Source: Crocinitomicaceae bacterium
Lineage (GTDB): Bacteria > Bacteroidota > Bacteroidia > Flavobacteriales_D > Crocinitomicaceae
Length of the DNA stretch: 64,000 nucleotides
Assembly (NCBI GenBank): GCA_022447665.1
Contig: JAKVAQ010000026.1
Span: 1-64,000, forward strand
Direction: 5' to 3'
Under the pieces are notes generated by a model. It ran no database searches, had not been told where the DNA came from, and was given only the letters and a program-made list of their open reading frames with translations. This document shows, piece by piece, positions 36,145-45,885 of this stretch (the stretch's first letter is position 1; every line of letters begins with the position of its first letter). The position numbers and the translations under genes were made by a program.

Positions 36145-37580
36145 TATTTACGTTTAAATTTTGAAACAATACGTTTGTATGCATCCAAGTCAAACAAGGC
36201 AGAGTCATTTGCTGCCTTATAGGTAAGAAATATTCCAAGCGGAGTTAGAAGCATAGTCGCCATCCACATACCTTTCCAAGGAACAATAAACGCTGATTCA
36301 ACCATGTTTTCTCCAGTAATGGTGAGTACGTAATAGAGAATAAAAAATAGGGTAGCAAATACTAAAGGTGTTCCTAAGCCACCTTTTTTTATGATAGCTC
36401 CCAATGGTGCACCTATAAAGAATAAGACTATTATTGCGAAGGATAAAGTAAACCTTTGGTGCCAGGTTTTTAGATAGTTTTTATAATTATTGTTGAACGC
36501 ATTAGTGTAAATAGTCTGTCCGTAAATGTAATCTTTAGAGCTTCTAATTTTGGATTGGGCAGAAACGTAAGCTGTTCTGAGTTCCATCTCCCGCATTTCT
36601 TCAATTTTCATAATTGTATCAACGGGTTCAAATTCTGATTCAATGCGTGTCGTGTCCCCAGCGTTATGGTCTATACTAAAGAAATCATTAAAAGTAAGGT
36701 GCTGCTCTTTAACTCCGTTCCTGAACTTTCCCATTAAGGTGTCTTCTACGCAATGCAACGAGTCGAGAGCCACGTCTAATTGTATAAAACTCATCATTTC
36801 ATAATCATGCCTGAATAATTCTTCGCTTTCTTCTTCAAAATCGAAACCACTCAAATCGAATTTTAGAATTACTTCATCAAAAAAGGCCTTGTTATAAGGT
36901 TGACGGTGGTTTCCAAATTTACCAGGTGCAAGAGGTTCGTACATCGATCCATCTATCAGTTTTAGAAAAAGAAAACGCTCGTTCTCGCTTTTAAGCATAA
37001 CACCTTCTTTTGCTTGAATCGTTTTGGCCCCGTGTATGGCATTGTCTTGGTAGATCAGTATTCCTTCCAGCTCCCCGGTATTATCATTCTTCTTTTCTAC
37101 GCGAATACTATAGTTTTCTATGTCCTTATAAAATATGCCTTCTGTTATTCCGAACGTTGGTTTTTTTTCGGTTACATTATATATTATGGTTCTGGACTTA
37201 AGGTTTGCTAGGGGTAAAATATAGTTTGTGAAATAAAAGGCTGATACACTTAATAAAATTACGAAAATTAGCATTGGACGCATTATACGAAAGAGCGATT
37301 GTCCAGAGCTCTTGAGGGCCGTAAGTTCATTATTCTCAGCAAGGTTCCCAAAGGTCATGATAGAAGAGAATAGAATTGCGATGGGTAATGCTAGTGGTAT
37401 AAGAGTTGCCGAAACGAAAAACAGCAATTCTAATAAGACGCTAAATTCTAGACCTTTCCCCATAAGGTCGTCAACATACTTCCATAGAAATTGCATGATC
37501 AAAAAGAACATAGCTATCCCAAAGGTGATGAAGAAAGGTCCTATAAAAGACCGTATTATGAAAAAATTAAGCTTTTTCAC
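36144..37580 (-). CDS. LptF/LptG family permease
   Basis: The 478-residue protein has three N-terminal helices (about 12-32, 50-75, 95-118), a periplasmic beta-jellyroll region and three C-terminal helices (about 375-395, 400-420, 430-455), the layout of LptF/LptG. It is longer than the usual 360 residues because of an insertion in the periplasmic part (about 240-350). LptF/G with LptB extract LPS from the inner membrane for transport. The start is GTG at 37580, with an in-frame stop upstream. It is followed without a gap by two glycosyltransferases. Confidence 0.88.
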   Translation of the reverse strand: MKKLNFFIIRSFIGPFFITFGIAMFFLIMQFLWKYVDDLMGKGLEFSVLLELLFFVSATLIPLALPIAILFSSIMTFGNLAENNELTALKSSGQSLFRIMRPMLIFVILLSVSAFYFTNYILPLANLKSRTIIYNVTEKKPTFGITEGIFYKDIENYSIRVEKKNDNTGELEGILIYQDNAIHGAKTIQAKEGVMLKSENERFLFLKLIDGSMYEPLAPGKFGNHRQPYNKAFFDEVILKFDLSGFDFEEESEELFRHDYEMMSFIQLDVALDSLHCVEDTLMGKFRNGVKEQHLTFNDFFSIDHNAGDTTRIESEFEPVDTIMKIEEMREMELRTAYVSAQSKIRSSKDYIYGQTIYTNAFNNNYKNYLKTWHQRFTLSFAIIVLFFIGAPLGAIIKKGGLGTPLVFATLFFILYYVLTITGENMVESAFIVPWKGMWMATMLLTPLGIFLTYKAANDSALFDLDAYKRIVSKFKRK

Positions 37581-37637
37581 AGGACTTTTAATGGGTAAAC
37601 GTTAAGGAATTAAATTTCGTCTTTGCTCCTAAAGAAA

Positions 37638-38027
37638 TTAAGAGCCAATCGTTTTCTTAAGCTTATCGATTTGATTTTGCCAGAGAAGTTGTGCTTCTTC
37701 AATTTCATCTTCTTCTGCGAAGTCGGTGATAATAAGGGCAACATCATTAGTTAATTCGTCAACACGAATAAAGATCTCAAAGTAAGTTTTCAACCCGTCT
37801 TCGATGTCTTCAACCCATTGATATTTAACACTTTGTCCTTTTTTCTTTGTGATCAATTTTGCATCTTCTGAGGCTCCATCCCAAAAGAATGTGAAAATAT
37901 CTCCTTTTATGTTGACGTCATCTGCAAACCACTCACTTAACCCACTCGGAGTACTAATCATACCATACAAAACAGAAGTAGAAGATTTAACTTCAATTTC
38001 CATTTCGAATTTCACTTTATCTGACAT
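37638..38027 (-). CDS. START-like domain protein
   Basis: The 129-residue protein has the SRPBCC/AHSA1-like pattern: an N-terminal strand with KFEMEIEVKSS, then the STPSGLSEWFADDV helix and loop, further strands and a long C-terminal helix (about 108-128). START-like proteins of this size are common in Bacteroidota. The fold binds hydrophobic ligands, but none is known for this family. It lies 57 bases upstream of the LptF/G gene on the same strand and may lead that operon. Confidence 0.75.
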   Translation of the reverse strand: MSDKVKFEMEIEVKSSTSVLYGMISTPSGLSEWFADDVNIKGDIFTFFWDGASEDAKLITKKKGQSVKYQWVEDIEDGLKTYFEIFIRVDELTNDVALIITDFAEEDEIEEAQLLWQNQIDKLKKTIGS

Positions 38028-38148
38028 TCTATCGTTTCAATTATTAAAACGGGAAATATAAGAAAAATTCGCTGGTGTTTAAGGTTAATTCTAGATTTAG
38101 TTAAGAACCTATCAAAAACAGATATAAATGGTCGATTTTAGTGATGAA

Positions 38149-39639
38149 TTAGTACGCCGATAGTTTATTCAATAGATTACTGCAATACTCTTTGATTTTG
38201 CTGGTCGAACAATTGTGGTTATTCCAAATCATAGCATACGCAATTTTCTTTCCTGATTTGCTGTCAATATAGCCCGCATAAGCCTTAATACGGGTCATAG
38301 TTCCACTTTTACCGTAAGCTCTTCCATATCCACTTCCTCCTTTGCACATACTGCTCATAGTGCCTCTTTTTCCGGCGAGCGCCATACTTTCCTTTAATCG
38401 GTTTCCAGCTTTTTTGCCATTTAGATAAGTTAACATCTTAACTAAAAACTCTGCTGATACAGCGTTAGATCTTGATAAGCCACTGCCGTCAGTTATATGT
38501 AAATCCATAGCACCTACCTTATTATTCCAGTAGTTTTTGCAAACCAACGCTCCATTGTAGGTACTTCCGTATCCTGATTTATTCACAGACAATTGACATA
38601 GCACATGTTCCGCATAAAGATTGAAGCTATTTCTATTCACAATGTTTATTATGGAACCAAGGTATGGGGAGTAATGTGTGTGAATTTCAGTGCGCGCTGG
38701 CTTAAAATAAGCTGGATTGGATGAAAGCTCTCTGTTCGTAATAGGCGCAAATACTACGTCAATTCCGCTTTCTTCCAAAGCATAATCCATTTCTAGCGCC
38801 ATTACGAGTTCTGGATCAGGAATACTTGCTTTTACCACAAAACTATCTCTTGCTTTTGGAATCGAACCTGCAACGAACCAACTATTAGAGTAAGGAGCAC
38901 CATATACATAAGCATTGTCTTTTTTTGAATCAGCAGCTTTGACATAGTTTCTAATTTCAATTGAGGGAACATAAGGGTCTGTACATACAATTTCAGTAGA
39001 GTCACCTGCATTTGGTCCGGTTTCGAATTGGAGTTTGAGCGTATTGTCAAAACAAGTTAATCCGTTTGGTCCAGCCCCATAATAGTTTCCCATGTCAGCC
39101 CAAACCCAACCGCTAGGAGCTCCATAATATCTGTAAATACTTCCATCGGCAACAACTCGTCCGTTGATTTTTTCTATGCCCATAGCTTTAATCGTATCGG
39201 CCCATTCGTATAGAAAATCTCGTTCATGTCCTTTCTTATTAAAGAACTTAGAGCCCAAGGTCGGATCACCTCCTCCTATGATATGAAGGTCGCCATTTAA
39301 TACACAGTTTAATGTATCGATTTCACCAGTGTACATGATTCTTGTTTTGTATCTATATCCTGAACCCAATATTTGTAGAGCTGTGGCAGTAGTTACGAGC
39401 TTCATAACGGAGGCGCATGGTAAGCTCATTTTCGAGTTGTAGTCTGCAATAATCTCCCCAGTAGACATATCCTTTGCATAAAAGCTAAATGCAGCATTTT
39501 TCAAATACTTATAGGTCATAAGTTTCTCTGCGTATACCTGTACGTATGTTTGCGGTTTAACCGGTTCTGTGTTTTCTTGTGCGAATCCAGTGAATGTCAA
39601 TAGAAACAAACTAAGGAATATGAATCTGATTTTTAGCAT
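38149..39639 (-). CDS. dacB: D-alanyl-D-alanine carboxypeptidase/endopeptidase (PBP4 type)
   Basis: The 496-residue protein has a signal peptide (about 1-20). The penicillin-binding motifs are Ser77-x-x-Lys80 in ASVMK, SGLSRSN (SxN, near 385) and GKSGT near 437. The long insertion between the first two motifs is the PBP4 signature. It trims peptide stems and cuts cross-links in periplasmic peptidoglycan. A TTG-free gap of about 45 bases separates it from the divergent polysaccharide operon. Confidence 0.93.
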   Translation of the reverse strand: MLKIRFIFLSLFLLTFTGFAQENTEPVKPQTYVQVYAEKLMTYKYLKNAAFSFYAKDMSTGEIIADYNSKMSLPCASVMKLVTTATALQILGSGYRYKTRIMYTGEIDTLNCVLNGDLHIIGGGDPTLGSKFFNKKGHERDFLYEWADTIKAMGIEKINGRVVADGSIYRYYGAPSGWVWADMGNYYGAGPNGLTCFDNTLKLQFETGPNAGDSTEIVCTDPYVPSIEIRNYVKAADSKKDNAYVYGAPYSNSWFVAGSIPKARDSFVVKASIPDPELVMALEMDYALEESGIDVVFAPITNRELSSNPAYFKPARTEIHTHYSPYLGSIINIVNRNSFNLYAEHVLCQLSVNKSGYGSTYNGALVCKNYWNNKVGAMDLHITDGSGLSRSNAVSAEFLVKMLTYLNGKKAGNRLKESMALAGKRGTMSSMCKGGSGYGRAYGKSGTMTRIKAYAGYIDSKSGKKIAYAMIWNNHNCSTSKIKEYCSNLLNKLSAY

Positions 39640-39657
39640 TTAATTACTTATTACCAA

Positions 39658-39665
39658 TATATTTG
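39658..39665 (+). promoter_or_regulatory. TAnnTTTG promoter element for the polysaccharide operon
   Basis: TATATTTG, an exact match, ends 19 bases before the asnB GTG start. It would drive asnB and the genes behind it. Confidence 0.5.
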
Positions 39666-39684
39666 CGAATTTAAGATTTCTTGC

Positions 39685-41556
39685 GTGTGCGGCATAGTAG
39701 GTATAAGATCAAAGAATAAACATGGTTTCGTTAATTTCGACAACCTTGATTTAGCCGTTAACTCCTTGATCCATAGGGGGCCAGATAATCAGAGTGGCAA
39801 ACAATATACCAATGTAGCACTCGGCCATACTAGGCTTGCTGTCATAGACACCGATGATGCTGCTAATCAGCCATTTGAAGACGATCGGTATTCCTTAGTT
39901 TTTAATGGTGAGGTCTACAATTTCAAGGACATTCGTCGATCAATGCTAGAGAAAGGAACCGTATTTCTTACTAAGTCGGATACTGAAGTTCTTTTTAAGT
40001 TACTTATTGAGAAGAGAGAGAAAGCACTTGATGATATCAATGGTTGTTTCGCTTTTGCTTTTTACGATAGGTTAGACGACTATCTTTTGATAGCGAGAGA
40101 TAGGTTAGGGATTAAGCCTTTATTTATCTACGAAGATGAAAATCAAATGATTTTTTCATCTGAGCTAAAATCACTTCTTCAACTTGAAATTGATAGAAGC
40201 TTGAATCTTGACGGTTTAGCCAATTATTTTAGGCTGACATATTTTAATGAAGACAGAACACTTTTTAAGCACATAAAGAAGCTTTTGCCTGGTTGTTTTT
40301 ACGAGTTTGTAGGAGAAAAAGTACCTCGTTTAAAGCAGTATTACGATTTAGTTCCTGATCAGAAATTTGAAGGTAATTATGAGTATGCGAAATTCGAATT
40401 AAGGAACCGTTTAAATAATAGTATAAAACGACGTTTAGTGTCAGATGTGCCCTTAGGTACCTTTTTAAGTGGAGGTATTGATTCTACTATTGTTTCGGCA
40501 TTGGCTAAATATCAAAAACACGATTTAAAAACGTTTTCTATAGGTTTTGAGCATGAGTATTTTGATGAGACCAAATACGCGCGAATAGCTGCCGAACGTA
40601 TTGGTTCTAACCATGAAGAGATCATGCTCGGTAAGAAGGAGTTTAGAGAAAATTTTGAAGAGTTTTTGGATGCCTTAGATGAGCCATTTGGTGACTCTTC
40701 TTCTTTTGCGATGTATCTGCTCGCCAAATACGCAAAAAGGCAAGTTAGTGTCTGTTTAAGTGGTGATGGGGCAGACGAATTATTCGGAGGGTATCGAAAG
40801 CATTATGCTGATCACTATATACGAACAGCTAATAAAGGAAAGAGGAGACTAATTGGGCTCATTGGTGCCACTGCAGGATTGGTTCCAACTTCCCGATCAA
40901 ACTCCATTGGAGACAAAAGTCGAAAAATTCAAAAGTTAAAGAAAGGTATGGAAATGACTCATGACAGGCGTTATTATGAGTGGTGCACCTTTATTTCCGA
41001 AAAAGATAAAAAAGGACTACTTTCTTTTGATAGCCGAGAAGGGTATGATGATTTTTTTGATACAAGTACTATTGTCACGTTTGATGACTTTAATGATGTT
41101 CTTTTTAGCGATCAAAAGATGCTCCTTCCAAACGACATGCTAAAAAAAGTAGATCTAATGAGTATGGCCTCTGCATTAGAAGTACGAACACCTTTTTTAG
41201 ATCATTTGGTTGTTGACTTTGTGAACACGTTGCCATCAGAATTCAAGGTAAATGAGTTAGGCGGTAAAAGAATTCTCAAAGATACATTCAGAAATGAACT
41301 CCCGGACGAAATCGTTAATCGACCTAAATCAGGTTTTGAAATTCCAATTGAAGAATGGCTGGGAGATATATTGGAAGATCTATTTAATGAAGAAATGTTT
41401 TCAGAGTCTTTTATAAAAAAACAAGGTCTGTTCCAGTGGAATACCATTCAAAAACTAAAAGAGGTTAATCTGGCGAAGGGCGGTGGTGACAAGATATATT
41501 TGATCTGGAGTCTTATTGTTTTCCAATATTGGTATAAAAATAACCTCGCAGAATGA
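39685..41556 (+). CDS. asnB: asparagine synthase (glutamine-hydrolysing) family protein
   Basis: The 623-residue protein starts with GTG followed by TGC. This fixes the start, because Cys2 (MCGIVGI) is the amidotransferase nucleophile once the methionine is removed. The glutaminase domain runs to about 190. The synthetase domain has the PP-loop SGGIDSTIVSAL near 262 and SGDGADELFGGYRKH near 362. It makes asparagine from aspartate and glutamine. AsnB homologues inside polysaccharide operons may instead amidate sugar acids (inference). It overlaps the next gene by 4 bases (ATGA). Confidence 0.93.
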   Translation: MCGIVGIRSKNKHGFVNFDNLDLAVNSLIHRGPDNQSGKQYTNVALGHTRLAVIDTDDAANQPFEDDRYSLVFNGEVYNFKDIRRSMLEKGTVFLTKSDTEVLFKLLIEKREKALDDINGCFAFAFYDRLDDYLLIARDRLGIKPLFIYEDENQMIFSSELKSLLQLEIDRSLNLDGLANYFRLTYFNEDRTLFKHIKKLLPGCFYEFVGEKVPRLKQYYDLVPDQKFEGNYEYAKFELRNRLNNSIKRRLVSDVPLGTFLSGGIDSTIVSALAKYQKHDLKTFSIGFEHEYFDETKYARIAAERIGSNHEEIMLGKKEFRENFEEFLDALDEPFGDSSSFAMYLLAKYAKRQVSVCLSGDGADELFGGYRKHYADHYIRTANKGKRRLIGLIGATAGLVPTSRSNSIGDKSRKIQKLKKGMEMTHDRRYYEWCTFISEKDKKGLLSFDSREGYDDFFDTSTIVTFDDFNDVLFSDQKMLLPNDMLKKVDLMSMASALEVRTPFLDHLVVDFVNTLPSEFKVNELGGKRILKDTFRNELPDEIVNRPKSGFEIPIEEWLGDILEDLFNEEMFSESFIKKQGLFQWNTIQKLKEVNLAKGGGDKIYLIWSLIVFQYWYKNNLAE

Positions 41557-42728
41557 TCAGAGTCTTGAGAATAATAAACCGCTTCAATTTAGGCGGTCCA
41601 GTATATAACGCTTCTTATTTATCTGCTGGATTAGGCGAAGGATTTGAAACGCTATTAATCGGAGGGAAACATGAAGAAAATGAGGGGGACGCTCGATATA
41701 TTCCAGAAGGGCTTGGATTAAAACCTGTTATTGTTGAAGGAATGCAAAGAGAGGTAAGTTTTGCCAATGATAGAAAGGCCTTAAGAGAAATAAGGGCTAT
41801 TATTCGTGAATTTAATCCGCATATTGTTCATACGCATGCTTCGAAAGCTGGAGCGTTGGGGAGAAGAGCTGCTTTAAAAGAAAATGTTCCGGTTATTGTT
41901 CATACTTTTCATGGACATGTGTTTCATGGGTATTTTGGTAAAGCAAAGACATCTCTCTACAAAACGATTGAAAGGAAGCTTGCCAAAAAAACATCTAAGA
42001 TTATCGCAATTTCTAATGAACAGAAAAAACAGCTTTCTGAAATTCATCAGATCGCTCCAGCTGAGAAGTTCGAAGTAATACCTTTAGGCTTTGATTTGGC
42101 AAGATTCCACGAAAACTCAATTTCAGGCAGAAGCGCGATGCTTGAACGTTTTAATCTCCCCAAGGATAAAATTATAATTGGGATTATAGGCCGCTTGGTT
42201 CCAATTAAGAATCATCAACTACTGTTTGAAGCTCTGCAAACAATCAAAGATAAAGTTGCCGAGGATATTGTTTTGTGCATAGTCGGAGATGGTGAAAAAA
42301 GAACCGAGTTAGAACATGCCTCGGAAACATTTATGAACACAAGTGTAAAGGTCAAATTTCTTGGTTGGCAAAAGGATATTGAAAATATACTTCCTGGTTT
42401 GGATATAGTCGCCCTGACATCATTGAATGAAGGAACCCCAGTAAGTTTGATAGAAGCGCAAGCTTCTGGCACACCAGTAATTTCAACAAACGTTGGAGGA
42501 GTAGTGGACGTTATAGACGATGGCAAAACTGGATTTGTCGTGGATTCTTTTAACCCAATAGATTTTGGAGAGAAGTTGCTTGAATTGATTAATTCGAAAG
42601 AAAAGCGTGAAAAAATGACACAAAACGGCTGGAGCTTCGTAAAAGACAAATTCAGTAAGGAGAGACTATGTTCTGATGTCAAGGAACTATATATCAAATT
42701 GCTGGAAGAAAAAGGCATAAAGAAATGA
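41553..42728 (+). CDS. GT4-type glycosyltransferase
   Basis: The 391-residue GT-B enzyme has an N-terminal RIINRFNLGGPVYNA acceptor loop and the donor motif SLNEGTPVSLIEAQASGTPV. HTHASKAGALGRRAALKENV is typical of exopolysaccharide glycosyltransferases of the GT4 family. It probably adds a sugar to the undecaprenyl-linked repeat unit. It is coupled on both sides by 4-base ATGA overlaps with asnB and the wza-like gene. Confidence 0.9.
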   Translation: MIRVLRIINRFNLGGPVYNASYLSAGLGEGFETLLIGGKHEENEGDARYIPEGLGLKPVIVEGMQREVSFANDRKALREIRAIIREFNPHIVHTHASKAGALGRRAALKENVPVIVHTFHGHVFHGYFGKAKTSLYKTIERKLAKKTSKIIAISNEQKKQLSEIHQIAPAEKFEVIPLGFDLARFHENSISGRSAMLERFNLPKDKIIIGIIGRLVPIKNHQLLFEALQTIKDKVAEDIVLCIVGDGEKRTELEHASETFMNTSVKVKFLGWQKDIENILPGLDIVALTSLNEGTPVSLIEAQASGTPVISTNVGGVVDVIDDGKTGFVVDSFNPIDFGEKLLELINSKEKREKMTQNGWSFVKDKFSKERLCSDVKELYIKLLEEKGIKK

Positions 42729-43510
42729 AGAAGATACTGTTTAAGTTGCTGATATTTATTGTTTTACTTGGTGGTTTATCGGCATGTGGTGTAAATAGCA
42801 ACATAATGCTTAAAACTCCAAAGGACTTTGAATTCGCTGATATTGACAGCTTGAATCAAACAAAATTTGAATATAAAATTGACGTGAACGATATTATTCA
42901 GATGAGATTCTTCACTAATAACGGTTTGCAGGTGCTTAATATTGCCACTGAAAATCAACCCGGACAGGCACAGTTGTTCAATCCTAACAACCTTATTTCA
43001 TACGTAATACAAAATGATTCTTTAGTTGTTCTTCCAATAATTGGTGAAACAAATATTGTGGGAATGACAATCAGGGAGGCTGAGGAATTTATTGCGGAGA
43101 AGTATGAAGACTATTATGTAGATCCTTTCGTTCAAATATCTGTTACGAATAGAAGAGTAATTGTTTTTCCAGGAAATGGTAGTGACGCACGTGTACTTTA
43201 TTTATCGAATAACAACGTAACCTTAATTGAAGCAATTGCACTGGCAGGAGGAATAGCAGAGAGGGGTAGGGCTTCGAGAGTCAAATTGCTAAGAAAAACA
43301 GATAAAGGTAAACGTGAAATATATAAAATTGACCTATCTAAGGTGGATGATCAGTTTCAATATACGGATATTTTTGTCCAGGCAAATGACATCATTTATG
43401 TTGAACCAGTTCCAGAACTTGGGAGAGAAATTTTAAGGGAAGTAACACCAATAATCTCGCTTATTTCGAGTGCGGCAATTGTTATTTCAGTCATAAATGC
43501 ACTTCAGTAG
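42725..43510 (+). CDS. polysaccharide export lipoprotein (Wza family)
   Basis: The 261-residue protein has a lipoprotein signal with lipobox LSAC and acylated Cys21. The polysaccharide-export domain (about 50-135, with YKIDVNDIIQMRF) is followed by an SLBB domain (about 145-225, with FPGNGSDARVL). The C-terminus is a hydrophobic helix (about 236-260) like the one that forms the outer-membrane helical pore of Wza. It exports the polysaccharide together with the Wzc-like protein encoded next. Confidence 0.92.
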   Translation: MKKILFKLLIFIVLLGGLSACGVNSNIMLKTPKDFEFADIDSLNQTKFEYKIDVNDIIQMRFFTNNGLQVLNIATENQPGQAQLFNPNNLISYVIQNDSLVVLPIIGETNIVGMTIREAEEFIAEKYEDYYVDPFVQISVTNRRVIVFPGNGSDARVLYLSNNNVTLIEAIALAGGIAERGRASRVKLLRKTDKGKREIYKIDLSKVDDQFQYTDIFVQANDIIYVEPVPELGREILREVTPIISLISSAAIVISVINALQ

Positions 43511-43512
43511 AC

Positions 43513-45885
43513 TTGACAGACAAACCTAAAATATCACGTAACTCTAGATTCAATACTGAATTTGATTCGGCAGTATTGTGGAGTGTTCTAAAAAGGCAAT
43601 GGTTTATTATTCCTATCCTTCTGATGACAGGAATCGTAGCAGGTTTCTTGTATCTAAGATACACTAAACCAAAATACGAGTCTTCTGCTGTAATTCAGCG
43701 TAGTTCTCAAGATGAGGGAAAAAGGATATTGGACATTGAAAATTTTCAAAACGAGAATAATCTTTCCGAGGATATAGAACTTCTTAAATCCGAGTTTTTA
43801 CTTGAAAAGGCGCTTCGAAATCTGAATCTAGAGATTTCATATTATTCTGAAGGAGAGATTTTAACAGAGGAAAAGTACCTCTTTTCATCTTACCATGTTA
43901 CTCTGCGAACGTTAAAAGATTCATCTTTAATTGGGCAAAGAATTAATCTCTTGAATGAAGGAGGAAATTTATCTTTTAGTTTTTTCAAGAATGGGAATGA
44001 GGTAAAACTTCCTGTTGTTCCGAATGAGGCAATTAATAACGAATTTTTCGATCTCAGTCTTAAGATTAGTAAAGAAGATGTTTTTCAGAAATCATCAACC
44101 GAAAATGAACTTTATTTTGTTTTTAATGACTACAAACAGTTAACTGCAAAAATGCATCCTGCTCTCAGTGTTTATGCCTTAAATCCTGAAGCGAGAACGA
44201 TTAAAATTTCCTATCAAAGTAATAATCGACTTCTTGCAGCTGATGTGGTTTCTTCAGTAATCAATACTTTCTTTGAATATGACTTAGAAAAGAAAAGTAA
44301 AAGTTCCGCAAGCATATTAGCATTTATTGATACACAACTGGATACTGTTTTCCTGCAGTTGAAAGAGTCTGAAAACCAAATTCAAGAATTCAAAGACAGC
44401 AGCAAGGTATCGGATCCTACCATGTTTACACAACGTATTTTGACCCAAGTGAGTGATTTAAATAAAGAACTCATGACGGTAAATTTAGACTTTGAATTGC
44501 TTAAGGATATTGAGAATTCTGTGGAGTTAAGTGATCGAATAGAAATATACAATCTGATTCCAGCGATTGCGGGTACTGATTTTGAAAATCTACTTTCAAA
44601 TGAATTGACAGAACTTCATGCCTTAATAGAACAAAGGGAAGATATTTCGTATAGCTTCACTAAAGCCAGTGATGAATATGTTCGGGTTGAGAGAAAAATT
44701 GAATCTCAAGCACAAAATATTCGACGAACGATAGATTCTTTCAAAAAGCAAATTCAATTTAGAAAAAGAAATCTTGAGGATAGAATTTATTCGCTTGAAT
44801 CACAGCTTTATGGAGTTCCTGCCAAAGAAATGGAGCTTTCTAGGTTAAACCGAATGTTTAATCTAAATGAAAAGTATTACACACTTCTAATAGAAAAGAA
44901 AACGCAGTATGCTATTTCAAAGGCCGGTTATACAATGGATAATATGATTCTTCAACCACCAAGCCAAGCTTCATTAATCTCTCCACAAAAACGTTTCGTG
45001 TATTTGGCTCTTATATTTTTGTCGCTACTCATAAGCCTCATTTATATTTTAATAAAGTATATAACGTTTAATGAATTCCATTCTGAACTAGATTTTAAAG
45101 GACTTTTATCTGAAAATGCAAATTTTTTAGGTTCACTGCCTAAAATTAAGACCAACGAATCGATGTCAACTCTTGTTGTTGGAAGTGATCCAAAATCATT
45201 AGTAGCAGAGAGTTTAAGACATATTCGTTCAAACTTGCAATTTGTTATGCGAAACAAGGAGAATAATCTTATCGCAGTAACAAGTTCTGTTTCAGGGGAA
45301 GGTAAAACTTTTGTCGCTTTAAATCTTGCCGGTATAATCGCGTTTTCCGGTAAAAAAGTAGTAGTCTTAGATCTTGATTTACGTAAGCCCAAAATTCACT
45401 TAGGTTTAAAGACCCAGAATGAAAAGGGTATGAGTAATATCCTTGCTGGACAAATTCCTTGGAAGGAATGTGTTCAGAAAACAGAAATAGATGGGTTTGA
45501 TTATATAACTGCAGGACCTATACCACCGAACCCAGCAGAACTAATACTAGCGAAAGAGTTTGATGACTTATTGGAAATGCTGAGAGAGGAATATGATACC
45601 ATAATAATCGATAATCCACCGGTAGGTATTGTTTCTGATGGTCTTTCCATTATTAGTAAGGCGGACTGTCCTATATATATATTCAGAGCAAATTATTCTA
45701 AAAGATTTTTCACTCAGCGAATAGGCGAGTTAATGGAGAATCAAAATTTAAAAAGTATAAATGTTGTCCTTAATGGCGTTAGCTATGGACGAGGGAAGTA
45801 TGGCTACGGCTACGGCTATGGTTATGGCCAATACTATGGAGAAGAAGAGAAAAAATCACGATTAAGACTTTTCAAACGAAAATGA
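43513..45885 (+). CDS. Wzc-type chain-length regulator and tyrosine autokinase
   Basis: The 790-residue protein starts with TTG two bases after the wza stop; no in-frame ATG lies nearby. It has membrane helices at about 32-50 and 498-518 around an extracytoplasmic coiled-coil Wzz domain. The cytoplasmic BY-kinase has Walker A VSGEGKT, Walker A' VVVLDLDLRKP and Walker B TIIIDNPPVG. The C-terminus is a tyrosine cluster, YGYGYGYGYGQYYG, the usual autophosphorylation tail, followed by a basic end. Phosphorylation controls polymerisation and export of capsule or EPS. It overlaps rfbC by 4 bases. Confidence 0.94.
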   Translation: MTDKPKISRNSRFNTEFDSAVLWSVLKRQWFIIPILLMTGIVAGFLYLRYTKPKYESSAVIQRSSQDEGKRILDIENFQNENNLSEDIELLKSEFLLEKALRNLNLEISYYSEGEILTEEKYLFSSYHVTLRTLKDSSLIGQRINLLNEGGNLSFSFFKNGNEVKLPVVPNEAINNEFFDLSLKISKEDVFQKSSTENELYFVFNDYKQLTAKMHPALSVYALNPEARTIKISYQSNNRLLAADVVSSVINTFFEYDLEKKSKSSASILAFIDTQLDTVFLQLKESENQIQEFKDSSKVSDPTMFTQRILTQVSDLNKELMTVNLDFELLKDIENSVELSDRIEIYNLIPAIAGTDFENLLSNELTELHALIEQREDISYSFTKASDEYVRVERKIESQAQNIRRTIDSFKKQIQFRKRNLEDRIYSLESQLYGVPAKEMELSRLNRMFNLNEKYYTLLIEKKTQYAISKAGYTMDNMILQPPSQASLISPQKRFVYLALIFLSLLISLIYILIKYITFNEFHSELDFKGLLSENANFLGSLPKIKTNESMSTLVVGSDPKSLVAESLRHIRSNLQFVMRNKENNLIAVTSSVSGEGKTFVALNLAGIIAFSGKKVVVLDLDLRKPKIHLGLKTQNEKGMSNILAGQIPWKECVQKTEIDGFDYITAGPIPPNPAELILAKEFDDLLEMLREEYDTIIIDNPPVGIVSDGLSIISKADCPIYIFRANYSKRFFTQRIGELMENQNLKSINVVLNGVSYGRGKYGYGYGYGYGQYYGEEEKKSRLRLFKRK

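Noticed and set aside
42215-42718. 167-codon open frame on the minus strand inside the GT4 gene at 41.6 kb
   Set aside because: Antisense to a well-supported glycosyltransferase; serine-rich, low-complexity product without motifs.
45795-45845. Microsatellite or mobile repeat in the YG-codon run
   Set aside because: It is in frame, ends in the conserved basic tail and fits the tyrosine cluster of Wzc kinases; it was kept as a protein feature.
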